From: Christensenellaceae bacterium
GTDB taxonomy: Bacteria > Bacillota > Clostridia > Christensenellales > UBA1750
Direction of reading: 5' to 3'
NCBI GenBank assembly: GCA_031280685.1
Contig: JAITGM010000041.1
Span: 1-64,000, forward strand
Length of the DNA stretch: 64,000 nucleotides
Shown: in pieces, positions 23,777 to 32,676 of the stretch
Layout: the number at the start of each line of letters is the position of its first letter
Position numbering within the stretch: position 1 is the stretch's first letter
The notes under the pieces: model-generated
Databases searched by the model: none
Told to the model about the DNA's origin: nothing
What the model saw: only the letters and a program-made list of their open reading frames with translations
Made by a program: the position numbers and the translations under genes

Positions 23777-24175
23777 CTACAGTTCCGGGTCGGACTTTTT
23801 GGGCGCGGCTTTCTCGCCCGTTTTCGCGGGCTGGGCTTTGGCCTCCTTCGCGCCCTCACGCAGCTTTTCGGTGGTGGATTCCTTTGCGGGAGCCGCTTTC
23901 TCCTTTTCAGCGGCATAGGCGCCCAGAATCGCCTCGTTCATCTGCTTACACAGTTCAGAGGTCACAGGAAAGCAGATGTCGCGGTACTGCCCCTCCTTGT
24001 CCTTCACCTGGGGCATCGCCACGAACGGCCCCTTGTCGCTGTTCACCACGCGGATGTTGTTCACCGCGAACATATCGTCGATGGTCACGCTGGCAAAGGC
24101 CACCACACTGCCTTTCGGCTCCGCGATGGGGTATGCCCGCACGTCCAGTTTTACGCCGGTTTCGGTATTACTCAT
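23777..24175 (-). CDS. SpoVG-domain protein with ICE-type C-terminal tail
   Basis: 132 residues. Residues 1-~90 match the SpoVG fold (LDVRAYPI, GSVVAFASVTIDDMFAVNNIRVVN, GPFVAMPQVKDKEGQYRDICFPVTSE). SpoVG is a small nucleic-acid-binding regulator in Firmicutes; the ICE copy probably binds DNA or RNA to regulate transfer or host genes (inference). Residues ~95-132 form the tail STTEKLREGAKEAKAQPAK...KKSDPEL, absent from chromosomal SpoVG. RBS GGAGGA before ATG 24175. Confidence 0.87.
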   Translation of the reverse strand: MSNTETGVKLDVRAYPIAEPKGSVVAFASVTIDDMFAVNNIRVVNSDKGPFVAMPQVKDKEGQYRDICFPVTSELCKQMNEAILGAYAAEKEKAAPAKESTTEKLREGAKEAKAQPAKTGEKAAPKKSDPEL

Positions 24176-24214
24176 AAAGATATCCTCCTCAAAAATAGGT
24201 TAATTGTTGTTGGG

Positions 24215-25084
24215 TCAGTGCGCTGAAAACACACTCTTGGCAAGGCTGCCGGTCTTAAATAATGTGAAGCAGAGCAGGACTGTATAGCCCGCCGTGCCCC
24301 AAAGCGCGCCGTGAACGCTATCCGCCGTTGGGATGCTTTGCACCAAAACTGCGTAGATCGCCACACAGACCATGATGAGAAATCCCTGGAACGCCAGTGC
24401 AAACAGGCCCTTCAAATAGTTGTTGCCGATCTGCCCCCACTCGCGGTTGACCATCGTGGCCATCGGGATGGGCGCAATGCTCACCGTGAGGTAAATCTCG
24501 ATCATGCGGCCGTAGATAATAATGAAGATGCAGATGGTCAGCGCGGCCATGCAAATGGAAAGGATGTTCGCTTCCAGCCACAGGCCAAGCAGTTCCCACA
24601 TGCCCATGCCCTCCAGCAGCGTCTGCAAATATGCGAGTGCGTCCGCGCCGCCAATTTCCATGCTGCCGGATATGACGCCCGCGCTGGAGTTGATGACGTT
24701 TTGCGCCAGCCCAAACACACCCATGACGATATCGAAGGTGTGTGTCAGGATGTAGACGGCAACGAAGGTCTTAAAAATCCACTTGAAGATATTGAAAGTG
24801 TCGAACTCATGCATATTGTTTTTTTCCACAATCATCTGTATGAGCTCGTAGCAGAGAATGAAGGTCAGGATCATCCCCGCGATGGGGATGATTGCCGTAT
24901 CAGACAGGGTGCGGATCATGGAAAAGACGCCGGAGTTCCAACCCTCCGGCGTCTGGCCGACATTCGTGGCAATCTCCATCACCTGTGTGTTGATGGAGTC
25001 ATACATCCCCGAAAACTGCCCCATGATCCCGTCAATCAGCCCCTGTTTGATCCAGTCAGTAAGCCAGCCAAACAGGAAATCCAT
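24215..25084 (-). CDS. VirB6/TrbL-like polytopic mating-channel protein
   Basis: 289 residues with about six membrane helices, including IIPIAGMILTFILCYELIQMIV and ILSICMAALTICIFIIIYGRMIEIYLTVSIAPIPMATM. The size, topology and 'APIP' region match the Gram-positive ICE VirB6/TrbL-like proteins, which form the inner-membrane part of the DNA channel. It lies between Maff2 and SpoVG-like genes, the common order in Tn1549-type elements. Confidence 0.9.
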   Translation of the reverse strand: MDFLFGWLTDWIKQGLIDGIMGQFSGMYDSINTQVMEIATNVGQTPEGWNSGVFSMIRTLSDTAIIPIAGMILTFILCYELIQMIVEKNNMHEFDTFNIFKWIFKTFVAVYILTHTFDIVMGVFGLAQNVINSSAGVISGSMEIGGADALAYLQTLLEGMGMWELLGLWLEANILSICMAALTICIFIIIYGRMIEIYLTVSIAPIPMATMVNREWGQIGNNYLKGLFALAFQGFLIMVCVAIYAVLVQSIPTADSVHGALWGTAGYTVLLCFTLFKTGSLAKSVFSAH

Positions 25085-25103
25085 ACGCTATTCCTTTCCC
25101 GGC

Positions 25104-25319
25104 TTAACCGAACAGGCCGGAGAGCAGCGGTACCAGGTTCAAGCCGATGAGAACGATACCGCCCCCGGCCATAAGTTGCTTAATGCCCTGGCTTTTGGCC
25201 CCAGGGTTGTCGTTTCCATAGCCTTCCAAAAGGTTCACGACTCCCCAAACGGCGAGGCCCGCGCCCAGCGCGACGACCAGAATAGACAGGGTGTTGATGG
25301 CTTCTCCAAAGAAATCCAT
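25104..25319 (-). CDS. Maff2 family mobile element membrane protein
   Basis: 71 residues from ATG 25319 (AGGAGG upstream); the longer track start is rejected. It starts MDFFGEAINTLSILVVALGAGLAVWGVVNLLEGYGNDNPGAKSQG and ends with a second hydrophobic helix, the Maff2 pattern. These two-helix proteins are VirB2-like in size and position and may be the pilin-like subunit of the channel (inference). Confidence 0.92.
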   Translation of the reverse strand: MDFFGEAINTLSILVVALGAGLAVWGVVNLLEGYGNDNPGAKSQGIKQLMAGGGIVLIGLNLVPLLSGLFG

Positions 25320-25402
25320 AGTGCTTTTCCTCCTAAAAATGTTTTGATTTGTTTGCGGCGGGAACACGGCGGCGCACGCGTGCGGCGATGCCCCGAAAAA
25401 CG

Positions 25403-25445
25403 AAAAAAGCCCCCCGGCTCCCATCCATCAGGGAACCAGGGGGCT
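25403..25445 (-). terminator. Intrinsic terminator after virD4/traG
   Basis: AGCCCCC / GGGGGCT stem followed by a T run on the minus strand. The 3' arm of the coding strand touches the traG stop codon. It lies upstream of Maff2. Confidence 0.85.
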
Positions 25446-27250
25446 CACGCGGCCTCACCGGGTGGTACAAGGGGTACAAGGCCATACACCTCGAATTCAT
25501 CGTCCGCCCGCACCGCCAATCGGGTGCTTAAATGCTTCTGCACATCGAAAGCATTGCGCTTATCATAATCAGAAAGCTGCTTATAAAGCGTGTGCTTCGT
25601 TATATCGTACTTCTTGCTCAAAAACGGGCGCACTCCGCGCAGTTGCAAAACACACATACTTCCGTCCATAACGGCAAGTTCGTCCACGGACATCAGGTCT
25701 TTTCCCAGCTTCTGATAATTCTTGCCGAAGGACGGGGAATTGCCCTTTGTCTCGCTGTTGGAATAGGTGTCGATGGTCTCACGGCCAAGCAGTTTTGACC
25801 ACTCCTCCAGCGTGGTCTTTTCTTTGCCGCCCAGGAAAATCGCCGAATCACAATTGCCCACAATCGTATCGGCGTGATCCTTGTAGATGGCTTTAAGCTG
25901 CGACTGCGCCTGCAGGACCAGGCAGGCCGAAATCTCGCGTGAGCGGATGGTTGCCATCAGCTTCTCCAGCCGGGGGATTTGCCCGATGTTCGCGGCCTCG
26001 TCAATCAGGCAGCGGACATGCACAGGCAGGCGGCCACCATAGACGTTGTCCGCCTTCTCACAGAGCAGGTTGAAAAGCTGGGTATAACAAATCGACAGCA
26101 GAAAATTGGCGTGGTCAGACGTGTCGCTCATGATGAGGAACAACGCGGTTTTTTCATCGCCCAGCGTATCAAGGGCAAGCTCGTCATACCGGGTCAACTC
26201 CCGAATCTCGCCAATGTCGAAAACGGCGAGCCTGCTGCCCGCGCTGATCAAAATACTTTTGAGGGTCTTGCCCGCCGCTAATTTAAACTTGCGGTACTGG
26301 CGCACCGCGAAATGCTCCGGGTCTTTTTCCTCCAGCGCATCGAACATCAAATCAACGATGTTTTTGAACGACTCGTCCTCTTCGCGCACCTCCATTGCGC
26401 CAATCATTTCGGCAAGTGTGGCAAAGTTCTGTTCAGCCTCCGGGGACTCATAGTGCAGATAGGCGATGAGCGCGGTATACAGGAGCGTTTCCGCTTTCGT
26501 CCAGAACGGGTCACCGCCCTGGCCTTCGCCTTTGGTGTTGACAATGAGCGTGGTGACGAGTTTCAGAATGTCGGCCTCGCTGTGGATATACGCAAAGGGG
26601 TTGTAGTGGTGCGACTTGTCGAAATTGACGGTGTTCAGCACCTTGATGCGGTACCCATGCCGGCGGAGCATGCGCCCGCACTCCACGACCAGGCTGCCCT
26701 TGGGATCGGTGACCACGAACGACACCGGGTAGTCTTTTGAACGACACATCATCAAATTAGGCTTGATTACGAATCTTGTTTTGCCGCTGCCGGACCCGCC
26801 AATGACCAGCATATTCTTGTTGCGGGCATGCTTGGGGTTCGCGGGGCGGGGGTTCATGGTCAGCCCCTCGGTCTGCGTGAGGATGATGTTGTTTTCGGGT
26901 TTGGAATCCATGAACGGGGCGATGTCTTCGGGACCTGCCCAGCGCGCACTGCCGTACTCCACATTTTTGCGGTACTTCTTCGCGTTCTTTTTCTTCGCTG
27001 CCACCACACCGAAGATGATGGCGGCGCCAGCCAGCCCGACAGCGAGGTCGAATAGGTCAAAGCTGGGCAGTGGGTTTTGCATCACCGGCCCCAGGGTTGA
27101 CATGCTGCGGGTCAGCCGCTGAAGGAAATCCGCGCCGGACGCCATGCGGTAGGCTTCGCCCATCTTATTCGCAAACCAGAAGATGAGGACATAGGGCAGG
27201 TTGGGAAGAATGCGGCGTTTGAGGAAAGCCGAAACCTTTGCAATGTTCAT
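25445..27250 (-). CDS. virD4: VirD4/TraG-family type IV coupling protein
   Basis: 601 residues. Two N-terminal membrane segments (LPYVLIFWFANKMG; LAVGLAGAAIIFGVVAAKK), Walker A IGGSGSGKTRF (~150), DPKGSLV, and Walker B-like VRCLIDEAANIG. The coupling protein brings the relaxase-DNA complex to the mating channel. The start overlaps the pcfB stop by 4 bases, so the two are translationally coupled, as in related elements. Confidence 0.95.
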   Translation of the reverse strand: MNIAKVSAFLKRRILPNLPYVLIFWFANKMGEAYRMASGADFLQRLTRSMSTLGPVMQNPLPSFDLFDLAVGLAGAAIIFGVVAAKKKNAKKYRKNVEYGSARWAGPEDIAPFMDSKPENNIILTQTEGLTMNPRPANPKHARNKNMLVIGGSGSGKTRFVIKPNLMMCRSKDYPVSFVVTDPKGSLVVECGRMLRRHGYRIKVLNTVNFDKSHHYNPFAYIHSEADILKLVTTLIVNTKGEGQGGDPFWTKAETLLYTALIAYLHYESPEAEQNFATLAEMIGAMEVREEDESFKNIVDLMFDALEEKDPEHFAVRQYRKFKLAAGKTLKSILISAGSRLAVFDIGEIRELTRYDELALDTLGDEKTALFLIMSDTSDHANFLLSICYTQLFNLLCEKADNVYGGRLPVHVRCLIDEAANIGQIPRLEKLMATIRSREISACLVLQAQSQLKAIYKDHADTIVGNCDSAIFLGGKEKTTLEEWSKLLGRETIDTYSNSETKGNSPSFGKNYQKLGKDLMSVDELAVMDGSMCVLQLRGVRPFLSKKYDITKHTLYKQLSDYDKRNAFDVQKHLSTRLAVRADDEFEVYGLVPLVPPGEAA

Positions 27251-27717
27251 CGTTCCGGCCCCTCCCTGTGCTTGTGCTTCGTGCGGTCGATGACGGCGTT
27301 CTTGATGAACTCCCGGAATTTTGCCATCGTTTCACGCACAGAGGGCTTCTCGGCCTTCTGCTCCAAAGTGATCGCGGTGAACTTCCTGAACGCAGCCGTC
27401 AATGCATCGGTATCCTTTGCCCGGAAAAACACCAACCAGCGCGGCGGGTCGGTCGATACATCCTTCTTAAGCGCATACTTCACATCGAACTCGCGGGCGA
27501 TGGGGTCGAACGCTTTGATATTGTCATCCATGATCTCGATGTTTTGCAGCGGACCGCCTTTGGAAAGCTGCTTGTAGCGCATCTTGCCCGGACTCTTCCG
27601 CTCCTTCCGCATCTGGTGCAGCGCGGCAAGCACCGCCTTCGCCAGCAGTTTGCCCGTGATTTTTCCCGCCTTGATGATTAAAACCGCGCTTTTGTGTTCA
27701 ACATCCTCCTGAATCAT
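27247..27717 (-). CDS. pcfB: PcfB family relaxosome/coupling adaptor
   Basis: 156 residues. It matches PcfB along most of its length: AVLIIKAGKITGKLLAKAVLAALHQM, MRYKQLSKGG, NIEIMDDNIKAFDPIAREFDVKYALKKD, PPRWLVFFRAKDTDALTAAFRKF. PcfB proteins accompany VirD4 and help dock the relaxosome. There is an RBS (AAAGGAGG) before ATG. The relaxase that it would serve is not inside the window. Confidence 0.93.
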   Translation of the reverse strand: MIQEDVEHKSAVLIIKAGKITGKLLAKAVLAALHQMRKERKSPGKMRYKQLSKGGPLQNIEIMDDNIKAFDPIAREFDVKYALKKDVSTDPPRWLVFFRAKDTDALTAAFRKFTAITLEQKAEKPSVRETMAKFREFIKNAVIDRTKHKHREGPER

Positions 27718-27759
27718 TTACACCACCTCCTTTACCGACAGATAGAGGGAAAGGGCCTG

Positions 27760-28518
27760 TCACGCGGCAACCGCCTGGGGCACATTGCCTTCCGTTTCAA
27801 CCCGGTTCAATGCGGCGGCCGCATAGTGGGGGGAAAGCTCGATCCCAACGGCGGGGTAGCCCTCCAGCTTGGCGGCCAATACTGTGGTGCCCGCCCCCGC
27901 GAAGGGGTCAAGGACGATCCCGCCTGGCTCCACGATCCTCACCATGTCCCGCATAACCTGAAGCGGTTTCTCGGTCTGGTGGATGCGCTTGGTCATCGCG
28001 GGCATGGACTGCCGGAACACGCCGGGCAGCACCGGCGCTTTTCGGTCGGACGGCATGTGCCCGTTTGAGCCCCACACCACAAACTCCGCCTGCTGCCGGA
28101 ACCGCCCGCGCTGGGGGCGGCTGTTGGTCTTATCCCACACCAGCGTACCGCGCCAAATCCAGCCCGCCCACTGGAGCGCGTCGGTCAGCGAGGGAAGCTG
28201 CCGCCAGTCGATGAACACGCAGATGGGCGCGCCCTCTTTTGCACAGCGGCGCACCTCCGCCAGCCACTCCGCCGCCCAATGCGTCCACGAACGCTGGTCC
28301 TTGCTGTCGCCCTCGAAATCGGGCAATAGGTTATTGGTCTTCGCGCTGGAATACTTCGCCGCCGTGGATTTCTGCTTGGCATTCTGGTCGGCGGCGCCCG
28401 ATGCGTAGGGCGGGTCGGTGATAACCCCGCCGAACAGGTCGTCAGGGAACGCCTTCAACACCCGGAGCGTATCGCCCTGGATGATGGTAGTCCCCGTGAA
28501 ATTGTGGTCGATTCTCAT
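27760..28518 (-). CDS. DNA N6-adenine or N4-cytosine methyltransferase
   Basis: 252 residues. Catalytic motif TDPPYASG (~35-42) precedes the AdoMet-binding motif LDPFAGAGTT (~220), the beta-class order. HQTEKPLQVMRDMVRIV is the typical helix before motif I. Ser/Asn-poor DPPY rather than SPPY favours adenine N6, but N4 cannot be excluded. No cognate endonuclease nearby, so it is an orphan enzyme probably used to evade restriction after transfer. Confidence 0.92.
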   Translation of the reverse strand: MRIDHNFTGTTIIQGDTLRVLKAFPDDLFGGVITDPPYASGAADQNAKQKSTAAKYSSAKTNNLLPDFEGDSKDQRSWTHWAAEWLAEVRRCAKEGAPICVFIDWRQLPSLTDALQWAGWIWRGTLVWDKTNSRPQRGRFRQQAEFVVWGSNGHMPSDRKAPVLPGVFRQSMPAMTKRIHQTEKPLQVMRDMVRIVEPGGIVLDPFAGAGTTVLAAKLEGYPAVGIELSPHYAAAALNRVETEGNVPQAVAA

Positions 28519-28540
28519 AGTTACCGTGTCCTTTCAAAAC

Positions 28541-28574
28541 AAAAAAATAGGGCCGGAGCGCAATGCTCCAGCCC
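28541..28574 (-). terminator. Intrinsic terminator just upstream of the N6/N4 methyltransferase
   Basis: GGGCTGGAGC / GCTCCGGCCC hairpin with a 7-T run on the minus strand, 23 bases before the next start codon. Confidence 0.88.
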
Positions 28575-28604
28575 GTGGGGTATACTCGAAAAATGCTTGT
28601 TATC

Positions 28605-29279
28605 CTAAAGTTCAGGGTCATGGGATTTACTCTGCCGCGGTTCCTTCTGCGCGGGCGCGGGGTTTTCCTTTGCCTCCCGTATTTTTGCGATGACAGACTC
28701 CTTCTCCCGCGGTTCCCGCAGCTTTGCCAGTTTCTCATGCGCCCAGCCCGGCAGCGTGTTTTCGGCCACTACGCCCAGGATATCGCCGCGGTCCCATCGC
28801 TCGTCTTCGCCCGAATACAGGTTGGTGCCATAGACCGCCCTGCCACGGGCGGTGGGTGAACAGCCAAACCCGCCTGTGGCAAGCAATAGCTGGTGGGAGC
28901 AGGCCCGGTATTCCGGCAGAAGAATGTCGGCTTTTAATGCGATCACCTGTCCTTTCAAATCCGTGTCCATTCCCTTCGGCACACAGTCCCCGGCGCCCAA
29001 TGGAGCGTCTGTCACGGCCGAACCGCGGTAGACACGGTCGAGGGAAAGATTGTCCAGATATGCGGACTGGCACTTGATGAACTCCTGCAATATTTCCAGA
29101 TAGTCGCTGCTGTACACAGGAATCAGGTGGTCCTCGGCTCCAAACGCTTCATCAAGGGACCGCCGCGTCATCATGTAGGGCTTTTCGGCTTGCGGATTAT
29201 CCGCGATGACGATCTCTATGCCGTTGATCTCAACGGACTGCGTGATTTTGTACCCTTCCGCGGCATATCGTTCCGCCAT
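28605..29279 (-). CDS. ICE accessory protein of unknown function with SVIAKIREAK...SHDPEL tail
   Basis: 224 residues. The middle (QVIALKADILLPEYRACSHQLLLATGGFGCSPTARGRAVYG ... DRGDILGVV) looks like a compact beta-rich domain frequent in clostridial ICEs but without a named function that I recall. From ~190 the shared tail begins: KESVIAKIREAKENPAP...KSHDPEL. No signal peptide or membrane helix. Followed on the same strand by a terminator and the methyltransferase gene. Confidence 0.75.
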   Translation of the reverse strand: MAERYAAEGYKITQSVEINGIEIVIADNPQAEKPYMMTRRSLDEAFGAEDHLIPVYSSDYLEILQEFIKCQSAYLDNLSLDRVYRGSAVTDAPLGAGDCVPKGMDTDLKGQVIALKADILLPEYRACSHQLLLATGGFGCSPTARGRAVYGTNLYSGEDERWDRGDILGVVAENTLPGWAHEKLAKLREPREKESVIAKIREAKENPAPAQKEPRQSKSHDPEL

Positions 29280-29282
29280 ATC

Positions 29283-30272
29283 CTACACCTCCGGCTCATG
29301 GGATTTTTTTGATTGCGGCTTATCCCGCACGGCTGGCGGGTTGCTCTTCGCCGCCGCCTTCGCCTCGCGGATTTTGGCAATCACGGAATCTTTGCCACCC
29401 ACATAGCCGTTGTAGGTGGTCGGCTCATCGAGCAATTGCCGGTCGCCGATATGGTCACCCTTGAAACGGCTGACGCTGCGGATGCACGGGTCTTCCTCCC
29501 ATGTTTCACCATCATGAACCATCTTCCCATCGGTTTCCACCAGACCGATGAAGATTGCCGTGTACCTGTCTCTTTCAGCACCGTCCGTTGCGCACATGCC
29601 CTCAAAGAAAAAATCCCGCGCGACTCTCCTGGTCGGGAAAGTCGTCAAATCCTCCTGACAGACGACATCCACCGGGCTATCCCATTTGTTGGCTGTATTG
29701 GCTGCATTGCCTGTCTTTGCCGACATATCCTCGCGGATTTTTGCAATGACGGAGTCCTTCGGGTGATCAGGCACAGCGGCGCGCGCCTCCGCTTTATCTA
29801 TGATCCCGCAAACGGTTTCCCACCAATCGTCGTTGCCGCAATGCTCGTAATACCAGGAGTCAAACCCATTGCAGTCTATATTGTCGCCGATGAAGCTACT
29901 CTCGCCATCCTCGTCATCGGGGTCGTGAAAATATCCATCTCGGTCGCAACCCGTTTCCTTCGCGTATTGATCGAGTGTGTAAATCCTGCCCAGTATTGTC
30001 TGACACCGTTCGTCAGACTTTGCGCCCGTCTCAAGATATTCGATAAACTTTTCGACGTCGTCATGAAAATATCCGTTGTATATCCATTGCTCAATACCGC
30101 CGTTTTCGACCTGGTAATTGAAGTTGCCAAATATCACCGCGATTTGGTGGGCCTCCGAGAAACCGCCGAGGATATCCCATTTGCCTTTGTTGTTGTTTTC
30201 CTCCTTTTGCCATTCATTGTACATTTCATCCATAAGGGCTTGAACCCTGTCTCCAAAATTGCTCTTTTCCAC
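29283..30272 (-). CDS. ICE accessory protein with DMP19-like N-terminus and duplicated KDSVIAKIRE tail module
   Basis: 329 residues, acidic N-terminal half. AHQIAVIFGNFNYQVENGGIEQWIYNGYF resembles the DMP19/DUF4375 core, a family of DNA-mimic-like proteins, but the match is by eye. Residue ~172 begins one KDSVIAKIRE module; a second domain follows (TTFPTRRVARDFFFEGM...), and the C-terminus repeats the module (KDSVIAKIREAKAAAKSN) and ends KSHEPEV. If DMP19-like, it could counter host DNA-binding proteins (inference). Three bases from its neighbours on each side. Confidence 0.7.
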   Translation of the reverse strand: MEKSNFGDRVQALMDEMYNEWQKEENNNKGKWDILGGFSEAHQIAVIFGNFNYQVENGGIEQWIYNGYFHDDVEKFIEYLETGAKSDERCQTILGRIYTLDQYAKETGCDRDGYFHDPDDEDGESSFIGDNIDCNGFDSWYYEHCGNDDWWETVCGIIDKAEARAAVPDHPKDSVIAKIREDMSAKTGNAANTANKWDSPVDVVCQEDLTTFPTRRVARDFFFEGMCATDGAERDRYTAIFIGLVETDGKMVHDGETWEEDPCIRSVSRFKGDHIGDRQLLDEPTTYNGYVGGKDSVIAKIREAKAAAKSNPPAVRDKPQSKKSHEPEV

Positions 30273-30274
30273 GC

Positions 30275-31837
30275 CTACACCTCCGGCTCATGGGATTTTT
30301 TCTGTTCGCCGCGCTCCTGCGGGCGGTTCATGGCAGCGGATGCACTCCGCTCCGCCCATTTTTCAAGCCCGGCAGCATTCTCGCGCCGGATGGCGAACTC
30401 CCGGTGTTCCGAGAACCACAGCCCACTCTTCACGGCATCCGTGGGCAAGAGTTTTTCAGGACCCTCCGGCAGCAGGCGGTATACATCACCGTCACCCCGC
30501 GCCAGCATCTCCTGCGCAGCCGTTTGGGATATGCGCAGCATATCCGGCTGGGGACACCGCGCATGATCCATATATACGGCATTCACCGCAGTGAGGAACT
30601 CCTGGGCGGGAACGGTACGGCAGGCGGCCGCTTCATCCTCGAACCGGGTGTCCACATGATGATTGACCTGCCTATAACCGTCATCCTCGAACACACGGTG
30701 GTAGTCCTGTACGCGGTCCTTCTCGATTAGGTCGAGCGCGTCCCACGCTGCGGGGGTATATGCCAGGGTTTCGCCGTTTTGCATCGTGGCCTCCACCTTG
30801 ATGGGCTTGATGCTGTTTTCAAGGATATCCTGCTGGCGTGCGGCGACGTCTGCCTGCACAATAGTGCCGGCAATCTGGCCGTGAACATTCATGAGATGGA
30901 TAGAAAACGCCTGTGTTTCGGGTTTCTCCACCGCGTTCATCCACAGATCGAAGGCGGTGGCGCCGCGCCGGTAGGCGTGCGCCGCTTCCGTAAGGTAGGC
31001 GCCGTCCTGTCCCATCAGGAGCAGATAGTCCGCACTGCGCAGCCCCGCCAGCAAGCCGATGTTGTGTTCCGCATCCCGGCTGAAGTTGCCGGCCACAGCG
31101 TGAAGCTGGGCGAGGAATGCGGGTACTTCCACGTCCGTCACCATCATGGGGGGCGGTGGCGCGGAAAATATGCGCTGATCCGGCGGGATATCCTCCCGGC
31201 CGCGGTACTTCTCCATATAATCACCGCGTAGGGCAAGGTAGCCATGATCTGTGAACACGCCGTCCTCTTCCCGCACCGCACCGCGTCCATACGCCGCCAC
31301 ATCCACATGCGCCTCCAGCCGCAGGATGTATTGCGCAAAATCGCGCTCTTCCCGGTCGTCGGATTTCTCCAACCGCTCAAATATTTCCGCGGAGTTGTCC
31401 TTTTCCATCTGAATCTGGAACTCACCGTACTGCTCTTCGCTGAAAGCGGGCTGCAAGTCGAACAGGTTGATGTTTTCCGTCAGATTGATGAGTTCCTGCA
31501 CGTTTCCGTTGTATCGCTCGATTTCCAAAGCCGCAGCGAACAGGTCAACCTGCCAATTATTCAGGCCGCTGACCTTTGCAGCCAGATAGTTGAGTTCATC
31601 AAATGCGATGCCATCTGCCAGAAGGCCGCGCAATGCGCCTTCCAGCCCCGGCACAGATGAACGCACCTCCCGGATGGCGATATCGCCTTCCTCGAAGCTG
31701 TCCGCCTCAATCGCATCCAGCCACGGCTGGAGTGCCTCTTTCGTGACGGGCAGCGGTATCGTGAAGCCGCCGATGCTCTCATTATGGGCGTTTTCAATGT
31801 ATGCACGAATCGAGGTCATCGCTGTATTTTCGCTCAT
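30275..31837 (-). CDS. ArdA-like multi-domain ICE protein with KSHEPEV tail
   Basis: 520 residues from ATG 31837 (GGGAGG upstream). The first ~150 residues (SIRAYIENAHNESIGGFTIPLPVTKEALQPWLDAIE ... LNYLAAKVSGL) have the look of ArdA-type antirestriction DNA mimics: acidic, with repeated 'ELN-LA' helices. The rest contains acidic helical regions and a segment (LLAGLRSADYLLLMGQDGAYLTEAAHAYRRGATAFDLWMN) that I cannot assign. Ends KKSHEPEV. Likely role is early protection of incoming DNA; moderate confidence. Confidence 0.65.
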   Translation of the reverse strand: MSENTAMTSIRAYIENAHNESIGGFTIPLPVTKEALQPWLDAIEADSFEEGDIAIREVRSSVPGLEGALRGLLADGIAFDELNYLAAKVSGLNNWQVDLFAAALEIERYNGNVQELINLTENINLFDLQPAFSEEQYGEFQIQMEKDNSAEIFERLEKSDDREERDFAQYILRLEAHVDVAAYGRGAVREEDGVFTDHGYLALRGDYMEKYRGREDIPPDQRIFSAPPPPMMVTDVEVPAFLAQLHAVAGNFSRDAEHNIGLLAGLRSADYLLLMGQDGAYLTEAAHAYRRGATAFDLWMNAVEKPETQAFSIHLMNVHGQIAGTIVQADVAARQQDILENSIKPIKVEATMQNGETLAYTPAAWDALDLIEKDRVQDYHRVFEDDGYRQVNHHVDTRFEDEAAACRTVPAQEFLTAVNAVYMDHARCPQPDMLRISQTAAQEMLARGDGDVYRLLPEGPEKLLPTDAVKSGLWFSEHREFAIRRENAAGLEKWAERSASAAMNRPQERGEQKKSHEPEV

Positions 31838-31872
31838 TCGCAATCCTCCCTATATTTAATGTAGAAATGGCT

Positions 31873-32655
31873 TCACGCGGGCAGCGGTTCATCAAAAGGA
31901 AACTCCATCAGCGGATAGATGCCGAAATCCCCCAGGAACTCATACAGGAACAGGCGGCCCTTCTGCGTCCAGCAGGTGTGCATCGCTGAAACATGTTCGC
32001 CCACGCGGTATGTGCGGGTACGGGTGTAGCCCTTCTGGGCGTATTTCTGGTACAGCAGCCATGTCCCTCCCGTTTTGTACTGGACGCCGAGATCGTGAAG
32101 CAATTTGTTGAACACCGCCGCCGACATGCCATAGTCCTTTGCGATCAGGCTGACCGGCACAACATTCTTGCATTGCAGGATCATATCGCAGTACAGAGCC
32201 TTCGGCGCCATCTCCGTGGCGAGATCTTCCAGTACGCCACTCTTTCTGCGCTCTTCCTCCAGCCGCTTAATGAGCGTCTCGGCATATTTGGGGCTGCGCA
32301 GGAGTTCGTCCAGTGTATCGTGGGTTGCATACGCGCCATGCTTGCGGATCGTGGGCAGCACCTCGTCAAAAACCCATGATGCAAATCGCTCGGCGGCTGG
32401 CAGGGTGGAACGGGTGATCAGGCGATATAGGTCACCTTCGGGAATATAGATTTTTTCCTGTACACCGCCGTTTGTAGGGACGGCACGTTTCATGCCCCCC
32501 TTGCAATGCCTTGTCACAGCGTGTCTTGGCGTTTTATATCCGAGTGTCGTTGCGCAATCAACGGCGGGAAAATATGGGTTGCCATCGATCATGAGGATGT
32601 CAATGGAGCCGAACTCCCTGTCGTGGAATTTACGAATCATGTTATTCATCTTCAT
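31873..32655 (-). CDS. BRO/KilAC-type phage antirepressor-like protein
   Basis: 260 residues. N-terminal BRO-N domain (FHDREFGSIDILMIDGNPYFPAVDCATTLGYKTPRHAV...FASWVFDEVLPTIRKHG) and a C-terminal antirepressor/KilAC DNA-binding domain (VSLIAKDYGMSAAVFNKLLHDLGVQYKTGGTWLLYQKYAQKGY). Such proteins counteract repressors or act as regulators in phages and ICEs. The GGAGG 5 bases before ATG 32655 fixes the start. Confidence 0.92.
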   Translation of the reverse strand: MKMNNMIRKFHDREFGSIDILMIDGNPYFPAVDCATTLGYKTPRHAVTRHCKGGMKRAVPTNGGVQEKIYIPEGDLYRLITRSTLPAAERFASWVFDEVLPTIRKHGAYATHDTLDELLRSPKYAETLIKRLEEERRKSGVLEDLATEMAPKALYCDMILQCKNVVPVSLIAKDYGMSAAVFNKLLHDLGVQYKTGGTWLLYQKYAQKGYTRTRTYRVGEHVSAMHTCWTQKGRLFLYEFLGDFGIYPLMEFPFDEPLPA

Positions 32656-32676
32656 TTTTTGCCTCCTGACAGTTTT

